Source: 79-D21 sp964521575 (GTDB lineage Bacteria; Synergistota; Synergistia; Synergistales; 79-D21). Taken from it: a stretch of 56,994 bases of DNA. Every line of letters starts with the position of its first letter. Position 1 is the first letter of the stretch. Below, one piece after another: positions 41,761 to 51,904 of the stretch. The stretch lies in NCBI GenBank assembly GCA_964521575.1, contig CAZFSR010000012.1, forward strand, positions 1 through 56,994. Reading direction: 5' to 3'. The notes beneath the pieces are model-generated. The model searched no databases, was not told the DNA's origin, and saw only the letters and a list, made by a program, of their open reading frames with translations. The position numbers and the translations under genes were made by a program.

Positions 41761-42984
41761 ATGTCGGAGCGGAAAGGCAAGATTCCTCTTATTTGGAAAA
41801 TCGCCATCGGTTTCGTCCTCGGCATTCTGGCGGGTGCGCTGTTCAAGGACCAGGCACAGGTTCTTGCGCCCATCGGCAAGATTTTCATCACCCTCCTCAA
41901 GATGCTCATCGTTCCCCTGGTCTTCTCCAGCCTTGTCGTCGGGACCGCCTCTTTGGGAGATCCCAGGAAACTCGGGCGAATAGGGGCCAAGACGCTTGCC
42001 TTGTACCTGGCCACCACCGCTGTCGCCATCGTGATCGGCCTCGTGCTCGGAAACATCCTGCAACCCGGCAGCGGTATGGCCCTTTCGGTCGACACATCGG
42101 GATTCAAGGCCCCGGTTCCGCCATCGCTCATCGATGTGCTCCTCGGGATCTTCCCTGACAACATCGCGAAATCCCTCGTCGAATCAAACATGCTCCAGAT
42201 CATCGTTTTTGCCTTGTTCTTCGGAGTTTCGGCCGTCCTTGCCGGCGAAAAGGGCAAGCCCGTCATCGCCTTCATGGATTCCGTCGCTGAAACCATGTAC
42301 AAACTGACAGGACTCGTCATGGCCTTCGCCCCCTACGGCGTTTTCGCCCTTATCGCCACAACGGTTGCAAAATACGGCCTATCCGTCCTGGCCCCGTTCG
42401 CCAAGGTGATCCTCGCCGTCTACCTGGGCTGCATCCTCCATGCAGTCCTGATCTACTCGGGTCTCATCATGGTCTTCGTCAAGAAATCACCTCTGTGGTA
42501 TTTCTCCGGGGTCAAGGAATCGACACTGACCGCTTTCGTCACCCGCTCCAGTTCCGCGACGCTCCCGGTGACCATGAGGGTGGCGCAGGAAAACCTCGGG
42601 GTCTCCGAGGGGATCTCCTCCTTCGTACTGCCCCTGGGAGCGACGATCAACATGGACGGAACGGCGCTTTACCAGGGAGTCTGCGCCCTCTTCATCGCGC
42701 AGGCTTACGGACTTCCCCTGTCGATGGGAGCCCAGGCCGGCATCATCCTGACGGCAACCCTGGCCTCCATCGGAACGGCAGGAGTTCCCGGAGCGGGTCT
42801 CATCATGCTGACCCTTGTACTGACGGCAGTCGGTCTGCCCGTGGAGGGAGTAGCCCTCGTGGCGGGCATCGATGCGGTCCTCGACATGGCCCGGACCGCG
42901 ATCAACGTCACGGGCGACAGTTGCGTGGCCGCAGTGGTCGCAAAGACCGAAGGGGAGTTGCGTGAAGTTGGCCGGAGTTCATAA
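41761..42984 (+). CDS. Dicarboxylate/amino acid:cation symporter (DAACS family)
   Basis: A 407-residue Na+ or H+ coupled carrier of the GltP/GltPh family. The hallmark loops are present: TRSSSATLPVTM (hairpin 1), GATINMDGTALYQGV (TM7 with the NMDGT sodium motif), ASIGTAGVPGAG (hairpin 2) and DMARTAINVTGDS (TM8 with substrate-binding Arg and Asn). The substrate is glutamate, aspartate or a C4-dicarboxylate; the Arg favours acidic substrates. ATG 41761 lies eight bases after GGGGAG; a GTG at 41752 falls in that site. It overlaps the racemase gene by 23 bases. Confidence 0.95.
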   Translation: MSERKGKIPLIWKIAIGFVLGILAGALFKDQAQVLAPIGKIFITLLKMLIVPLVFSSLVVGTASLGDPRKLGRIGAKTLALYLATTAVAIVIGLVLGNILQPGSGMALSVDTSGFKAPVPPSLIDVLLGIFPDNIAKSLVESNMLQIIVFALFFGVSAVLAGEKGKPVIAFMDSVAETMYKLTGLVMAFAPYGVFALIATTVAKYGLSVLAPFAKVILAVYLGCILHAVLIYSGLIMVFVKKSPLWYFSGVKESTLTAFVTRSSSATLPVTMRVAQENLGVSEGISSFVLPLGATINMDGTALYQGVCALFIAQAYGLPLSMGAQAGIILTATLASIGTAGVPGAGLIMLTLVLTAVGLPVEGVALVAGIDAVLDMARTAINVTGDSCVAAVVAKTEGELREVGRSS

Positions 42985-43666
42985 GCTGCTTGGCGTCCTG
43001 GGAGGAATGGGACCCGCGGCCGGAGCTGAATTCTTACGGCTGCTGACGGTGTTTTCTCCCGCAACGCGAGACCAGGAACATTTTCCGGTGGTGCTCCTGT
43101 CGGATCCCCAAATTCCGGATCGGACGGAAGCGCTCCTCGGGCGGGGGGAAGACCCGACATCCAGGCTCCGGGAAGACCTTTTCAAGCTGGTCTCCTGGGG
43201 GGCGGACTTTCTGGCTATCCCCTGCAATACCGCGCATGCCTTTGTCGACCGCTTTATCGGCGACCTCCCCGTTCCCCTCGTCCACATCGTCGAGGAGACC
43301 CTGGGTGAGGCGATCGAAAGAAACCCAGGGGGAGGGTGGCTCATCGCGACGGAGGGAACCCTGGCTAGCGGCATTTACCAGGAGCGGGCCACTCGTAAGA
43401 AATTCACCCTGCACCTTCCGTCGGCCGCGGAACAAGCCGAGGTGAACGAGGTCATCCGTCTCGTCAAGGCCAACCGACTCAACGAAGCGGGCCGACGCCT
43501 CGAGCCGCTCGCCTTAAACCTCTGGAAGCGGGCCGCGGTTCCCATCCTCACCGCCTGCACGGAAACTCCCCTTGCCTACCGAGCAGCCGGCCTGCCGGAA
43601 GAGATGACGGTTTCGAGCCTGGAAGCCCTTGCCAAGGGCGCCATAAGGGAATTCCTGCAAGGCTGA
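42962..43666 (+). CDS. Aspartate/glutamate racemase family protein
   Basis: A 234-residue cofactor-independent racemase of the Asp/Glu family. LGGMGPAAGAEFL at the N-terminus, the first catalytic cysteine in IPCNTAHAF and the second in ILTACTETPLAY are all intact, so both proton-transfer residues are present. The start is GTG 42962 overlapping the symporter end by 23 bases, with GGGGAG close upstream. Translational coupling therefore links uptake of an acidic amino acid to its racemisation. A bidirectional terminator follows. Asp versus Glu specificity is not known. Confidence 0.93.
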   Translation: MKLAGVHKLLGVLGGMGPAAGAEFLRLLTVFSPATRDQEHFPVVLLSDPQIPDRTEALLGRGEDPTSRLREDLFKLVSWGADFLAIPCNTAHAFVDRFIGDLPVPLVHIVEETLGEAIERNPGGGWLIATEGTLASGIYQERATRKKFTLHLPSAAEQAEVNEVIRLVKANRLNEAGRRLEPLALNLWKRAAVPILTACTETPLAYRAAGLPEEMTVSSLEALAKGAIREFLQG

Positions 43667-43716
43667 GAAAACGGGGGGTGGAAGGTCTGTAATTTTCCCC
43701 TCCACCCCCGTTTTCA
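43666..43716. terminator. Bidirectional terminator
   Basis: Arms GAAAACGGGGGGTGGA and TCCACCCCCGTTTTC (one bulge) with a roughly 18-base loop lie between the convergent racemase and RNase H-fold genes. Each outer arm supplies a T run for one direction. Confidence 0.75.
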
Positions 43717-43735
43717 AAACCCGGGCAGACAACGG

Positions 43736-44206
43736 TCACTTTTCAGGCCCGTGCCCACTCCGGCCTGAAAGGAACCGCCGCACAAGTGCCCAGGCCGCCA
43801 GGTCGTCGACAGGCCTCGGAGGGATCCTCAAGCCCTCAGGGATCATCCGCGCAAAAAAACCGGGAGGATGAAGCCTCCAGTAGAGCCCTCTCGCCTCCAG
43901 GGTTGTATAGGCCTCATCCACGAGCAAAAAAGCCCGGCTTCTAGAGGCAAGTGCCGCAGAAAGCCTCTCGCGGGCCGTTCCGTTCCCAAGGAGCACAAGA
44001 TCGGGGGGATCCAGCTTGTCCCGGTTCGGGGCATTCTCCCGGACCATGGCCGAAAGTCCAGCCAAGTCGCCCTCCAGGAGAGAATCCAGCCGTTCTTCGA
44101 CGATGGAGGAAGGAACGATCCCGCTGGCCAGGAGGATACCTTCTTCCGTCACGAAAGCCCAGCCAAACTTGTCTTTACCCGGATCGAGCCCGAGGATCGT
44201 CTCCAT
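43736..44206 (-). CDS. RNase H-fold (RuvC/YqgF-like) protein
   Basis: A 156-residue protein starting ILGLDPGKDKFGWAFV, the beta1-loop of RuvC/YqgF-type nucleases with the first catalytic Asp at residue 8. A middle glutamate may lie in VDEAYTTLEAR, and a C-terminal aspartate pair in PVDDLAAWAL would fill the usual fourth site. It is thus a likely active nuclease of the resolvase or pre-16S processing type, but not a canonical RuvC or YqgF by length or flanks. ATG 44206 ends four bases after the acyltransferase gene upstream. The function is inferred. Confidence 0.75.
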   Translation of the reverse strand: METILGLDPGKDKFGWAFVTEEGILLASGIVPSSIVEERLDSLLEGDLAGLSAMVRENAPNRDKLDPPDLVLLGNGTARERLSAALASRSRAFLLVDEAYTTLEARGLYWRLHPPGFFARMIPEGLRIPPRPVDDLAAWALVRRFLSGRSGHGPEK

Positions 44207-44210
44207 TGTC

Positions 44211-45089
44211 TCAATCCCCCTCCGTGCTGGCCCACCTCGGGTAAAGCCACATCCACTGGCCGGGGAATCGGCGAATCCACTCCCCCAAAACCTCGTTGCA
44301 AACGGCCACCGCCCTTTTGATCGCTTCTTCCCCGCCGTCTCCGGCAGGCAGGTCGAGTGCCGGCAGGAACGTCAAGTCGTAGCGATACCCGTCTTCCTTG
44401 CGGATGCAAAACACCGGAACGATGGGAGCTCCCAGTTTCCAGCTCATCTTGACGGGACCGTAGGGCGTGCTGGCGGGTCGCCCCATGAAAGGAACGACAA
44501 CGCCTTTATGCTTCGCATCCTGGTCCAGGAGCACCGCAAGGGCTTTCCCCGCCTGGAGGCAGCGTAAAGCCCCCTTCAGGTCGAATCCTTTTCCTATCGT
44601 TTCGACCCCACCTGAAGCCCTTAGGGAGAACAGCAGGTCCGTGATCCGGGGGTCACGTTGCTCGGCCCCGATGGCTTCCACGGGGATCCCCATGCGGGTG
44701 ATCCGGGAAGCGGCGAGTTCCCAGTTGCCAATGTGGGCGCTGAGGAGAATGACTCCCTTGCCCCTCGCGTAGGCTTCCCTGAGGTTCTCCTCCCCGTGGA
44801 TCGTGATGAGGTCGTTGATCAACACTTCCAGGACCTCCATGCGGAGGATCTCCGCCGCACACCGCCCATGGTTCTTGTAGGATTCCCGGACAATCCTCCT
44901 GGCCTCGGTCACTCCGACCCCCAGAACCCGGACGCAACGCCGCTCCGCCGCGTTAACCCTTTGCCAGCTGAAAAGCCAGGCAAGAAAGCCAAGCCACGAC
45001 CCGAGGCGAACCGCGGCGGTATGGGGCAAGCGCTCCGCAATAAGCTGGAAAGCCCGTATTCCCAACCAGGCTGCCTGTTGCCTTTTCAA
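44211..45089 (-). CDS. Lysophospholipid/lipid A acyltransferase (LpxL/HtrB family), second copy
   Basis: A 292-residue LpxL-family acyltransferase with the catalytic HX4E in SAHIGNWELA (about residue 119), DQDAKHKGVVVPFMGRPA and the end motif FPGQWMWLYPRW. It is a diverged paralogue of the gene at 2681-3550, perhaps adding a different secondary acyl chain. The start is TTG 45089, overlapping the cysteine desulfidase stop as TTGA, with AAGGGG about 11 bases before. It is followed four bases later by the RNase H-fold gene, so three genes form one unit. Confidence 0.88.
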   Translation of the reverse strand: MKRQQAAWLGIRAFQLIAERLPHTAAVRLGSWLGFLAWLFSWQRVNAAERRCVRVLGVGVTEARRIVRESYKNHGRCAAEILRMEVLEVLINDLITIHGEENLREAYARGKGVILLSAHIGNWELAASRITRMGIPVEAIGAEQRDPRITDLLFSLRASGGVETIGKGFDLKGALRCLQAGKALAVLLDQDAKHKGVVVPFMGRPASTPYGPVKMSWKLGAPIVPVFCIRKEDGYRYDLTFLPALDLPAGDGGEEAIKRAVAVCNEVLGEWIRRFPGQWMWLYPRWASTEGD

Positions 45090-46366
45090 GAACGGGCGGC
45101 CCCTTCCTGTTCCTCCAGCAGCCGCAGGACGGTGGCATCCACGGCAGCCATCCCGTGCCGGCTGATCTCGGCGACGGCATGGGCTGTTTCCTTCAGGCCC
45201 GGAAGGATGACCCCCTGCCTGCCCGACACCCCGCGGCCTTCCAGGGCCAGCCGGGCCGATAGGTACGCTTCGCCTGCACCCGCCGAAACTTTCAGGGCGC
45301 AGGAGCCCTTTGCCCCGTCACAAAGGACCCCCAGCAGCGAGGAGACCAGGGAGGCAACCGCTCTTTCCGCCTGGAGCGGCGTCCCGCCGCCCAGCCTCAC
45401 GATCCCTGCCGCGGCACCAGCCCCTGCTGCGATCACGCAGCCGCAGGTCGGCGTCAGGCGGCCCGTGTAAGCCTTGATCAGCCCGGTCACCAGATGACTT
45501 AAGGCCAAGGCTTCAGCCAGCTCCCTGGAACTCTTGCCCCATGCTTCCGCCACGACCGCCACCGGAAGGATGGCCGTGATGCCGTGATTTCCGCTTCCGG
45601 CACTGCTCATGACCGGCCAGGGGCCGCCGTCCATCCGAACGTCCGCCGCCGCTCCGGCTAAGGCTTTTATCCGGAACAAAAGGTCATCCCCGCTTTCTGC
45701 GAGAGAGTAACCCACCCCAAGCCCCCACGGAGATTCGATGCCCTGGTCCGCCACTTCACGGTTCATCCGGACCCCGTCCAAAAGAAAACGCTCGGTTTCT
45801 CCGTCGATTGAACCGCAAAGAACCCAGAGGCCTTCCATGTCCTGGTTCGAAAGTTCCTCGATGTAGGCCGGCCTGCCCTGGAGGTTCGTGTCCGCCTCAA
45901 GCAGTCGCCGGGTAACCTCTCCGTCGGCACGAACCTCGACAACGCGGTCATGGCGTCCGGAGATCACGGCGGCTGCCGTGTGTCCTTCCCCTGACAGGAG
46001 GGCTTCGACGAAAACACTCGGCACGTCGGGAACGACCTCCTGGGTGACAAGGCCTTTCTCCACCATCCTCCGGGCCTTTTCCACCGCTGCCTCCGGCACG
46101 TTCTCCAGGACCAGAAGGCCTTTCCCGGGATCGCCGCACAGAGCCCCGAGCGCAGCGGCAAGCAGGTTCCCCCGCAAGCCCCGAGTGCCCGGTATGCCGA
46201 CGGCGATGCCGTTCTTGAAGATATTGGCGGAAAGCCTGAGCCGGATAGATTTCACCTCGCCGGGCAAGGCCCTGGCAGCCGTGGCCGCCGCCAGCGCCAC
46301 CGCACCCGGCTCCGTGCAGCCAAGGGCTGGTTTGACTTCCTGCTCGAAAAAGGAGCGAAGGTCCAT
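45086..46366 (-). CDS. cyuA: L-cysteine desulfidase-type Fe-S lyase (CyuA/YhaM family)
   Basis: A 426-residue member of the UPF0597/CyuA family, which splits cysteine to pyruvate, ammonia and sulfide with a 4Fe-4S cluster and is related to serine dehydratase. The active cysteine is in ALGCTEPGAVALA (C17). Further cysteines in PTCGC and CDGAKGSC have the spacing expected of cluster ligands. ATG 46366 is preferred over ATG 46372 because AGGGG lies eight bases upstream. The promoter region is shared with the divergent NapH-like gene, which has a CsoR-like operator. Cysteine as substrate is known of the family, not shown here. Confidence 0.88.
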   Translation of the reverse strand: MDLRSFFEQEVKPALGCTEPGAVALAAATAARALPGEVKSIRLRLSANIFKNGIAVGIPGTRGLRGNLLAAALGALCGDPGKGLLVLENVPEAAVEKARRMVEKGLVTQEVVPDVPSVFVEALLSGEGHTAAAVISGRHDRVVEVRADGEVTRRLLEADTNLQGRPAYIEELSNQDMEGLWVLCGSIDGETERFLLDGVRMNREVADQGIESPWGLGVGYSLAESGDDLLFRIKALAGAAADVRMDGGPWPVMSSAGSGNHGITAILPVAVVAEAWGKSSRELAEALALSHLVTGLIKAYTGRLTPTCGCVIAAGAGAAAGIVRLGGGTPLQAERAVASLVSSLLGVLCDGAKGSCALKVSAGAGEAYLSARLALEGRGVSGRQGVILPGLKETAHAVAEISRHGMAAVDATVLRLLEEQEGAARS

Positions 46367-46424
46367 TCCCATATCCCCTTTCCGTCTCGTTGATTCTTTA
46401 TTCCTTATTATGCCTCAAGTCCCC

Positions 46425-46452
46425 TTGACAGGATGAATATAGAGGGTATTAT
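46425..46452 (+). promoter_or_regulatory. Promoter of the NapH-like gene
   Basis: TTGACA (46425-46430) and TATTAT (46447-46452) at 16 bases, reading toward the gene at 46496. The -10 is covered by the inverted repeats listed next. Confidence 0.75.
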
Positions 46453-46468
46453 ACCCCAGTAGGGTATA
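46444..46468 (+). promoter_or_regulatory. Nested inverted repeats, CsoR/CstR-like operator
   Basis: Two perfect inverted repeats share one arm: GGGTAT-T-ATACCC (46444-46456) and TATACCC-CAGTA-GGGTATA (46450-46468). The second looks like the AT-flanked C3-4/G3-4 sites bound by CsoR-family copper or persulfide repressors. It covers the -10 and the expected transcription start, where a repressor would act. Confidence 0.6.
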
Positions 46469-46495
46469 TAAACTTGCGGAGGTGGGTGTTGATTC

Positions 46496-46942
46496 ATGAT
46501 CCGATATGCGAGCCTGCTTCTTTACATTGCGATGATCACTGCCGGTTGGGCCTTCCCGCTCCTGGGGGTCTTCCTTCTCGCATTCATGGGCCTTGTCGTC
46601 CTTTCCGGCCGAAGGAAGAAGTGGTGCGGGTCCTACTGTCCCCGCGGGAGTTTCCTGGATCTCGTGATGTCGAAGCTTTCGCCGAAACGGCCGATTCCAC
46701 GGTTTCTCAACTCCCGCAAAGCCTGGGCAGCGGGTTTCCTGCTCTTCCTGGGGGCGTTCGGCTTCCAGCTCTGGAGCGCAGGGCTCTTCGGCAAGTGGGG
46801 CACGGATAGCTTACTTCGGCTAGGCCTGGTTTTCTACCGGATGTGCCTGGTGTCATCCGCCATCGCGATCCCGCTAGCCTTATGGAAGAACCATCGTAGC
46901 TGGTGCGCCGTTTGCCCTGTCGGCAACATCCTGCGGGGTTGA
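46496..46942 (+). CDS. NapH-like 4Fe-4S membrane protein (short)
   Basis: A 148-residue protein with four or five membrane segments and two cysteine patches, WCGSYCPRGSFLD and WCAVCPVGNIL. They match the CxxxCPxG half of NapH/NosR/CcoG-type polyferredoxins. It is much shorter than NapH (about 290) and has no C-terminal ferredoxin domain. Role: electron transfer through the membrane, perhaps tied to sulfur or metal stress given the operator in front. ATG 46496 follows an in-frame stop (46490-46492). GGAGG is about 12 bases upstream. It converges on the MFS gene. Confidence 0.82.
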   Translation: MIRYASLLLYIAMITAGWAFPLLGVFLLAFMGLVVLSGRRKKWCGSYCPRGSFLDLVMSKLSPKRPIPRFLNSRKAWAAGFLLFLGAFGFQLWSAGLFGKWGTDSLLRLGLVFYRMCLVSSAIAIPLALWKNHRSWCAVCPVGNILRG

Positions 46943-46958
46943 CCGCCGATTCCGGGTT

Positions 46959-48092
46959 TCAGTGGGTGGTTTTCCACCCCTTGAACAGCAGGGCCGCCCC
47001 TCCCGAGAGACCGATCAGGCCGGAGAGGACAAGGGCAAAGCCAAGCCCTGCCACTTGCCCGATCATGCCGACAAAAAGGGGAGAAACGATCCAGCCAAGG
47101 TCCATGGCGAAAAAACTGAGAGCCACCCCTTTCGGCCGCAACCTTTCCGGGAACACGTCCGGGACCAGCGCCAGCAGCGCCGGGAATCCGAATCCCATCC
47201 CGAGCCCGTATACCGCCCCGAAAATCGACAACGATAGCCTGGAGCGAGAACCAAGGACGAGCAAGGTCCCTAATCCGATGAGACAGATGGAAATCCCGGC
47301 GATTTTTCCGCGCGGAAGCCTGTCGGTGAAACGGCTGGCTGCCAGCCTGATGACTAGCGAGGTCGCCGCAAGGGATACGATGAAGAGGCTCGGGGGCATT
47401 CCCCGTTGAGAAAGCAGGGCGGGGATGAACTGTAGTCCGGCCGAGTTTGCAAGGGCAAAAAGGACCCAAGAAGCGAGCAGCGAAACAAGGCTTGGGGAAG
47501 CGAAGGCTTCCTCCCATTTCCCCCATGATTTCTTCTCATGAAAGACCCGGGGCAGGTCCGGGGTGACCGCTGCCGTCGCGGTGCAACCTGCCCCGAGCAG
47601 AGGGATGAGCCAGAAATAGGGCGCCGTGAAACACCGCAGGAAAACCCGATCCAGCAATGGAAGGAGGATAAGCTGTGGGAGGACGTACCCCACGGCAACC
47701 AAGGAGAAGGCTCTCCCACGACCTCTTTCCGGGATCGCCATGGCCTGGAAGGCTGTGATGGAAACCATGCAAAGACCGTAGGCAACCCCGGTGAGGCCCC
47801 TCAGGAGAAGGAGACCGTAGAAACTCCTGGTGAAGGCCATCGGGATAGAAAACAGGGTCAAAAGGGCCGCCGCAGTGAAAAAAGAATTTTTGACCCCCAG
47901 CCTCTCTGTCAGGAAACTTCCCGGGGGCCGGGCGATCGTGGTCGCCAGGGAAAACACGCTCAAAAGCACCCCTGTTGAGGCTGAATCGAATCCGATCCTG
48001 TTCAGTGCGATGGGCAGATAGAAAAAATGCGTCGAGTAAGCCTGCACAGCCAGGGTGCCTAGAACCGTAAGAAAGAGAAGGCGCTTCTCCAA
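46959..48092 (-). CDS. MFS transporter
   Basis: A 377-residue, 12-helix major facilitator protein. The loop 2-3 signature is degenerate, ARPPGSFLTERLGVKN. GLTGVAYGLCMVS and a second-half repeat RLAASRFTDRLPRGK are seen. The group resembles uncharacterised sugar/drug exporters; the substrate is not deducible. The start is TTG 48092, eight bases after GGAGG, which gives MEKRLLFL. It lies downstream of the TRAP permease gene, separated by a hairpin, and its end is 16 bases from the convergent NapH-like gene. Confidence 0.87.
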   Translation of the reverse strand: MEKRLLFLTVLGTLAVQAYSTHFFYLPIALNRIGFDSASTGVLLSVFSLATTIARPPGSFLTERLGVKNSFFTAAALLTLFSIPMAFTRSFYGLLLLRGLTGVAYGLCMVSITAFQAMAIPERGRGRAFSLVAVGYVLPQLILLPLLDRVFLRCFTAPYFWLIPLLGAGCTATAAVTPDLPRVFHEKKSWGKWEEAFASPSLVSLLASWVLFALANSAGLQFIPALLSQRGMPPSLFIVSLAATSLVIRLAASRFTDRLPRGKIAGISICLIGLGTLLVLGSRSRLSLSIFGAVYGLGMGFGFPALLALVPDVFPERLRPKGVALSFFAMDLGWIVSPLFVGMIGQVAGLGFALVLSGLIGLSGGAALLFKGWKTTH

Positions 48093-48120
48093 GGCTTTTG
48101 CCTCCTGCCAGAAAACCAGC

Positions 48121-48149
48121 GGGTGGCCCCCTGATGCAGGGGGCCACCC
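48121..48149 (-). terminator. Hairpin after the TRAP permease gene
   Basis: A 13-bp perfect stem (GGGTGGCCCCCTG/CAGGGGGCCACCC, loop three bases) lies 29 bases after the permease stop. On the minus strand CGCTGGTTTTC follows, a delayed T run. Probably a terminator of moderate strength. Confidence 0.6.
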
Positions 48150-48177
48150 ACTGGAAAGGAAAATCTCTGACCGGACC

Positions 48178-50154
<1,977 letters not shown>

Positions 50155-50231
50155 CGCTTCCACTCCTCTCCAAATCCGGGGGGCGGTGAACTGCCGCCCC
50201 CCGGTCAATGCCTGCTTCGTTCTTTAGCTGC

Positions 50232-51194
50232 CTACATCGTGACGGCGCCGATTTCCTTGTAGTATTTCTTTGCGCCGATATGGAGCGGGATAAGGATGTA
50301 CTTCACGTTTTCGGGAGACATGGATTCAACACGCGTGGAGACGTTCGTCAGGTCTTTCTTGTTCTGGAAAAGGGCCTTCGTCATCTTGTAGGCCAGGTCA
50401 GGGTCGAGATCGTCGCGGACGCCGACGATATTCCAGCTGGCGATCGTCTTGACCGGGTTGGGCTGCCCCTTGTAGGTGTTGGCCGGGATCGTGAAGGGGA
50501 TGTAGTAGGGCATGCGTCCGTTCGCCTGCTTGATCTGGCCGTCGGGCAGGTCGATGAACTCCACGACGCCCATGGTGGCCGCTTCGACTACGCCGGCGAT
50601 CCCCACGGCCCCGACGGTGATGGCGGCGTCGATCTGCTTGTTCGAGAAGGCCTGGGCCGTGTCAGAGAGACCAAGGTTCTCCGGCTTGATGTCCTTGTCG
50701 GGATTCAGCCCGGCGATCTTGAGAAGTTCCTTCGCCGTGACTTCGGTTCCGCTGGCGACGGCGCCCACGGAAACCCTCTTGCCCTTGAAATCTCTCAGGG
50801 TCTTGATCCCGCTTCCCTTGGCGACCATGATGTGAACCGGTTCCGCATAAAGGGGGACGAGAGCCCGAAGGTTGCTCTGGGGATTGCCCTCGTACTTGCC
50901 CTTGCCCTGGTAGGCGAAGTAGTACAGCCCGTCAAGGAAGCCCGCTTCGGCTTCCTTGTTGGCCATGAGCTGAAGGTTGTGAACCGTGCCGCCGGTGGAC
51001 TGTGCACTTGCCTTAAGCCCGGGGATCGCGGTGTTCCAGATCTTGCACATGGCGGCCCCGACCGGGTAATAGGTTCCGCCGGTGCTGCCGGTACCGATGT
51101 TGATGAACGTAGTCGCGGCAAGTGCAGAACCGCCAAGGAGCCCCAGGATCACGCATGAAACCGCTAGCAGACGCATTCCCTTCTTCACTTTCAC
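50232..51194 (-). CDS. TAXI family TRAP solute-binding protein
   Basis: A 320-residue exported binding protein of the TRAP-associated extracytoplasmic immunogenic (TAXI) type. It begins with a signal peptide (about 1-26, ending SALA). The TAXI signatures INIGTGSTGGTYYPVGAAMC, STGGTVHNLQLM and VSVGAVASGTEVTA are intact. Such proteins deliver glutamate, dicarboxylates or related acids to the fused permease. The start is GTG 51194 behind GGGGGTGGA. The fumarase genes upstream suggest a C4-dicarboxylate-related substrate (inference). Confidence 0.94.
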   Translation of the reverse strand: MKVKKGMRLLAVSCVILGLLGGSALAATTFINIGTGSTGGTYYPVGAAMCKIWNTAIPGLKASAQSTGGTVHNLQLMANKEAEAGFLDGLYYFAYQGKGKYEGNPQSNLRALVPLYAEPVHIMVAKGSGIKTLRDFKGKRVSVGAVASGTEVTAKELLKIAGLNPDKDIKPENLGLSDTAQAFSNKQIDAAITVGAVGIAGVVEAATMGVVEFIDLPDGQIKQANGRMPYYIPFTIPANTYKGQPNPVKTIASWNIVGVRDDLDPDLAYKMTKALFQNKKDLTNVSTRVESMSPENVKYILIPLHIGAKKYYKEIGAVTM

Positions 51195-51306
51195 TCCACC
51201 CCCTGAAATATGGTTGCAAAACTACCCCCGCTATTCCAACACACAACCGCCGAATGGACAAGTGTTTAACAATGCCCTCAAATAGTTCTAATTATTCTTT
51301 TGCACA

Positions 51307-51891
51307 TCACAATTTTCTTAGGATTACCTGGTCCGTACCGATACAATATTTCTTTTGCCATTGTTCGAACAGGTCGTTTCCCATCGAATCAATGGCCACG
51401 ACCAGGGGGAGGTCCGACACCTGGAGAAGAAGGATGGCTTCAGGCCCGAGGTCCGCGTAGGCCAAGGGGCTCACGGCCTTCACGGAACGCGCCAGAAGAG
51501 CCGCCGCCCCTCCAGTGGCCCCAAAATAGACCGCCCCGGTTTCCATCATCGCCGCGACGACCTCAACGGACCTTTTGCCCTTCCCGATCATCCCCCTCAC
51601 CCCGGCCTTCAGGAGAAGGGGCGTATACAGATCCATCCTTGCGCTCGTTGTGGGGCCGATGGCTCCGATAACGCGCCCTGGGGGAGCGGGCGTCGGGCCA
51701 GCATAGAACAGCACGGCCCCCTTCGGGTCGAAGGGAAGGGCAAGGCCTTCCTCCATTTCCAGCGCCATACGGGCGTGAGCGGCGTCCCGCGCGAGCAGGA
51801 CGGAACCCGACAGAAGCACCTGCTGCCCGCAGGCCAGGTTTCTGGCGGCTTCCTCCGTGAGGGGGGCAAAAACCTTGATCCGGCTTTCCAA
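51307..51891 (-). CDS. Fumarate hydratase class I, beta (C-terminal) subunit
   Basis: A 194-residue swivel subunit of the heterodimeric Fe-S fumarase/L(+)-tartrate dehydratase. Family motifs are VLLSGSVLLARDAAHARM, GAIGPTTSARMDLYTPLLL and GMIGKGKRS, and the C-terminal tail EAILLLQVSDLPLVVAID is complete. The start is probably TTG 51891 behind GGAGCGG, right after the alpha subunit stop. An upstream in-frame ATG would overlap the alpha gene. It converts fumarate to malate with the alpha subunit. Fumarase is favoured over tartrate dehydratase by the TCA-type neighbours, not by sequence alone. Confidence 0.92.
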   Translation of the reverse strand: MESRIKVFAPLTEEAARNLACGQQVLLSGSVLLARDAAHARMALEMEEGLALPFDPKGAVLFYAGPTPAPPGRVIGAIGPTTSARMDLYTPLLLKAGVRGMIGKGKRSVEVVAAMMETGAVYFGATGGAAALLARSVKAVSPLAYADLGPEAILLLQVSDLPLVVAIDSMGNDLFEQWQKKYCIGTDQVILRKL

Positions 51892-51904
51892 GAGGCACCG
51901 CTCC

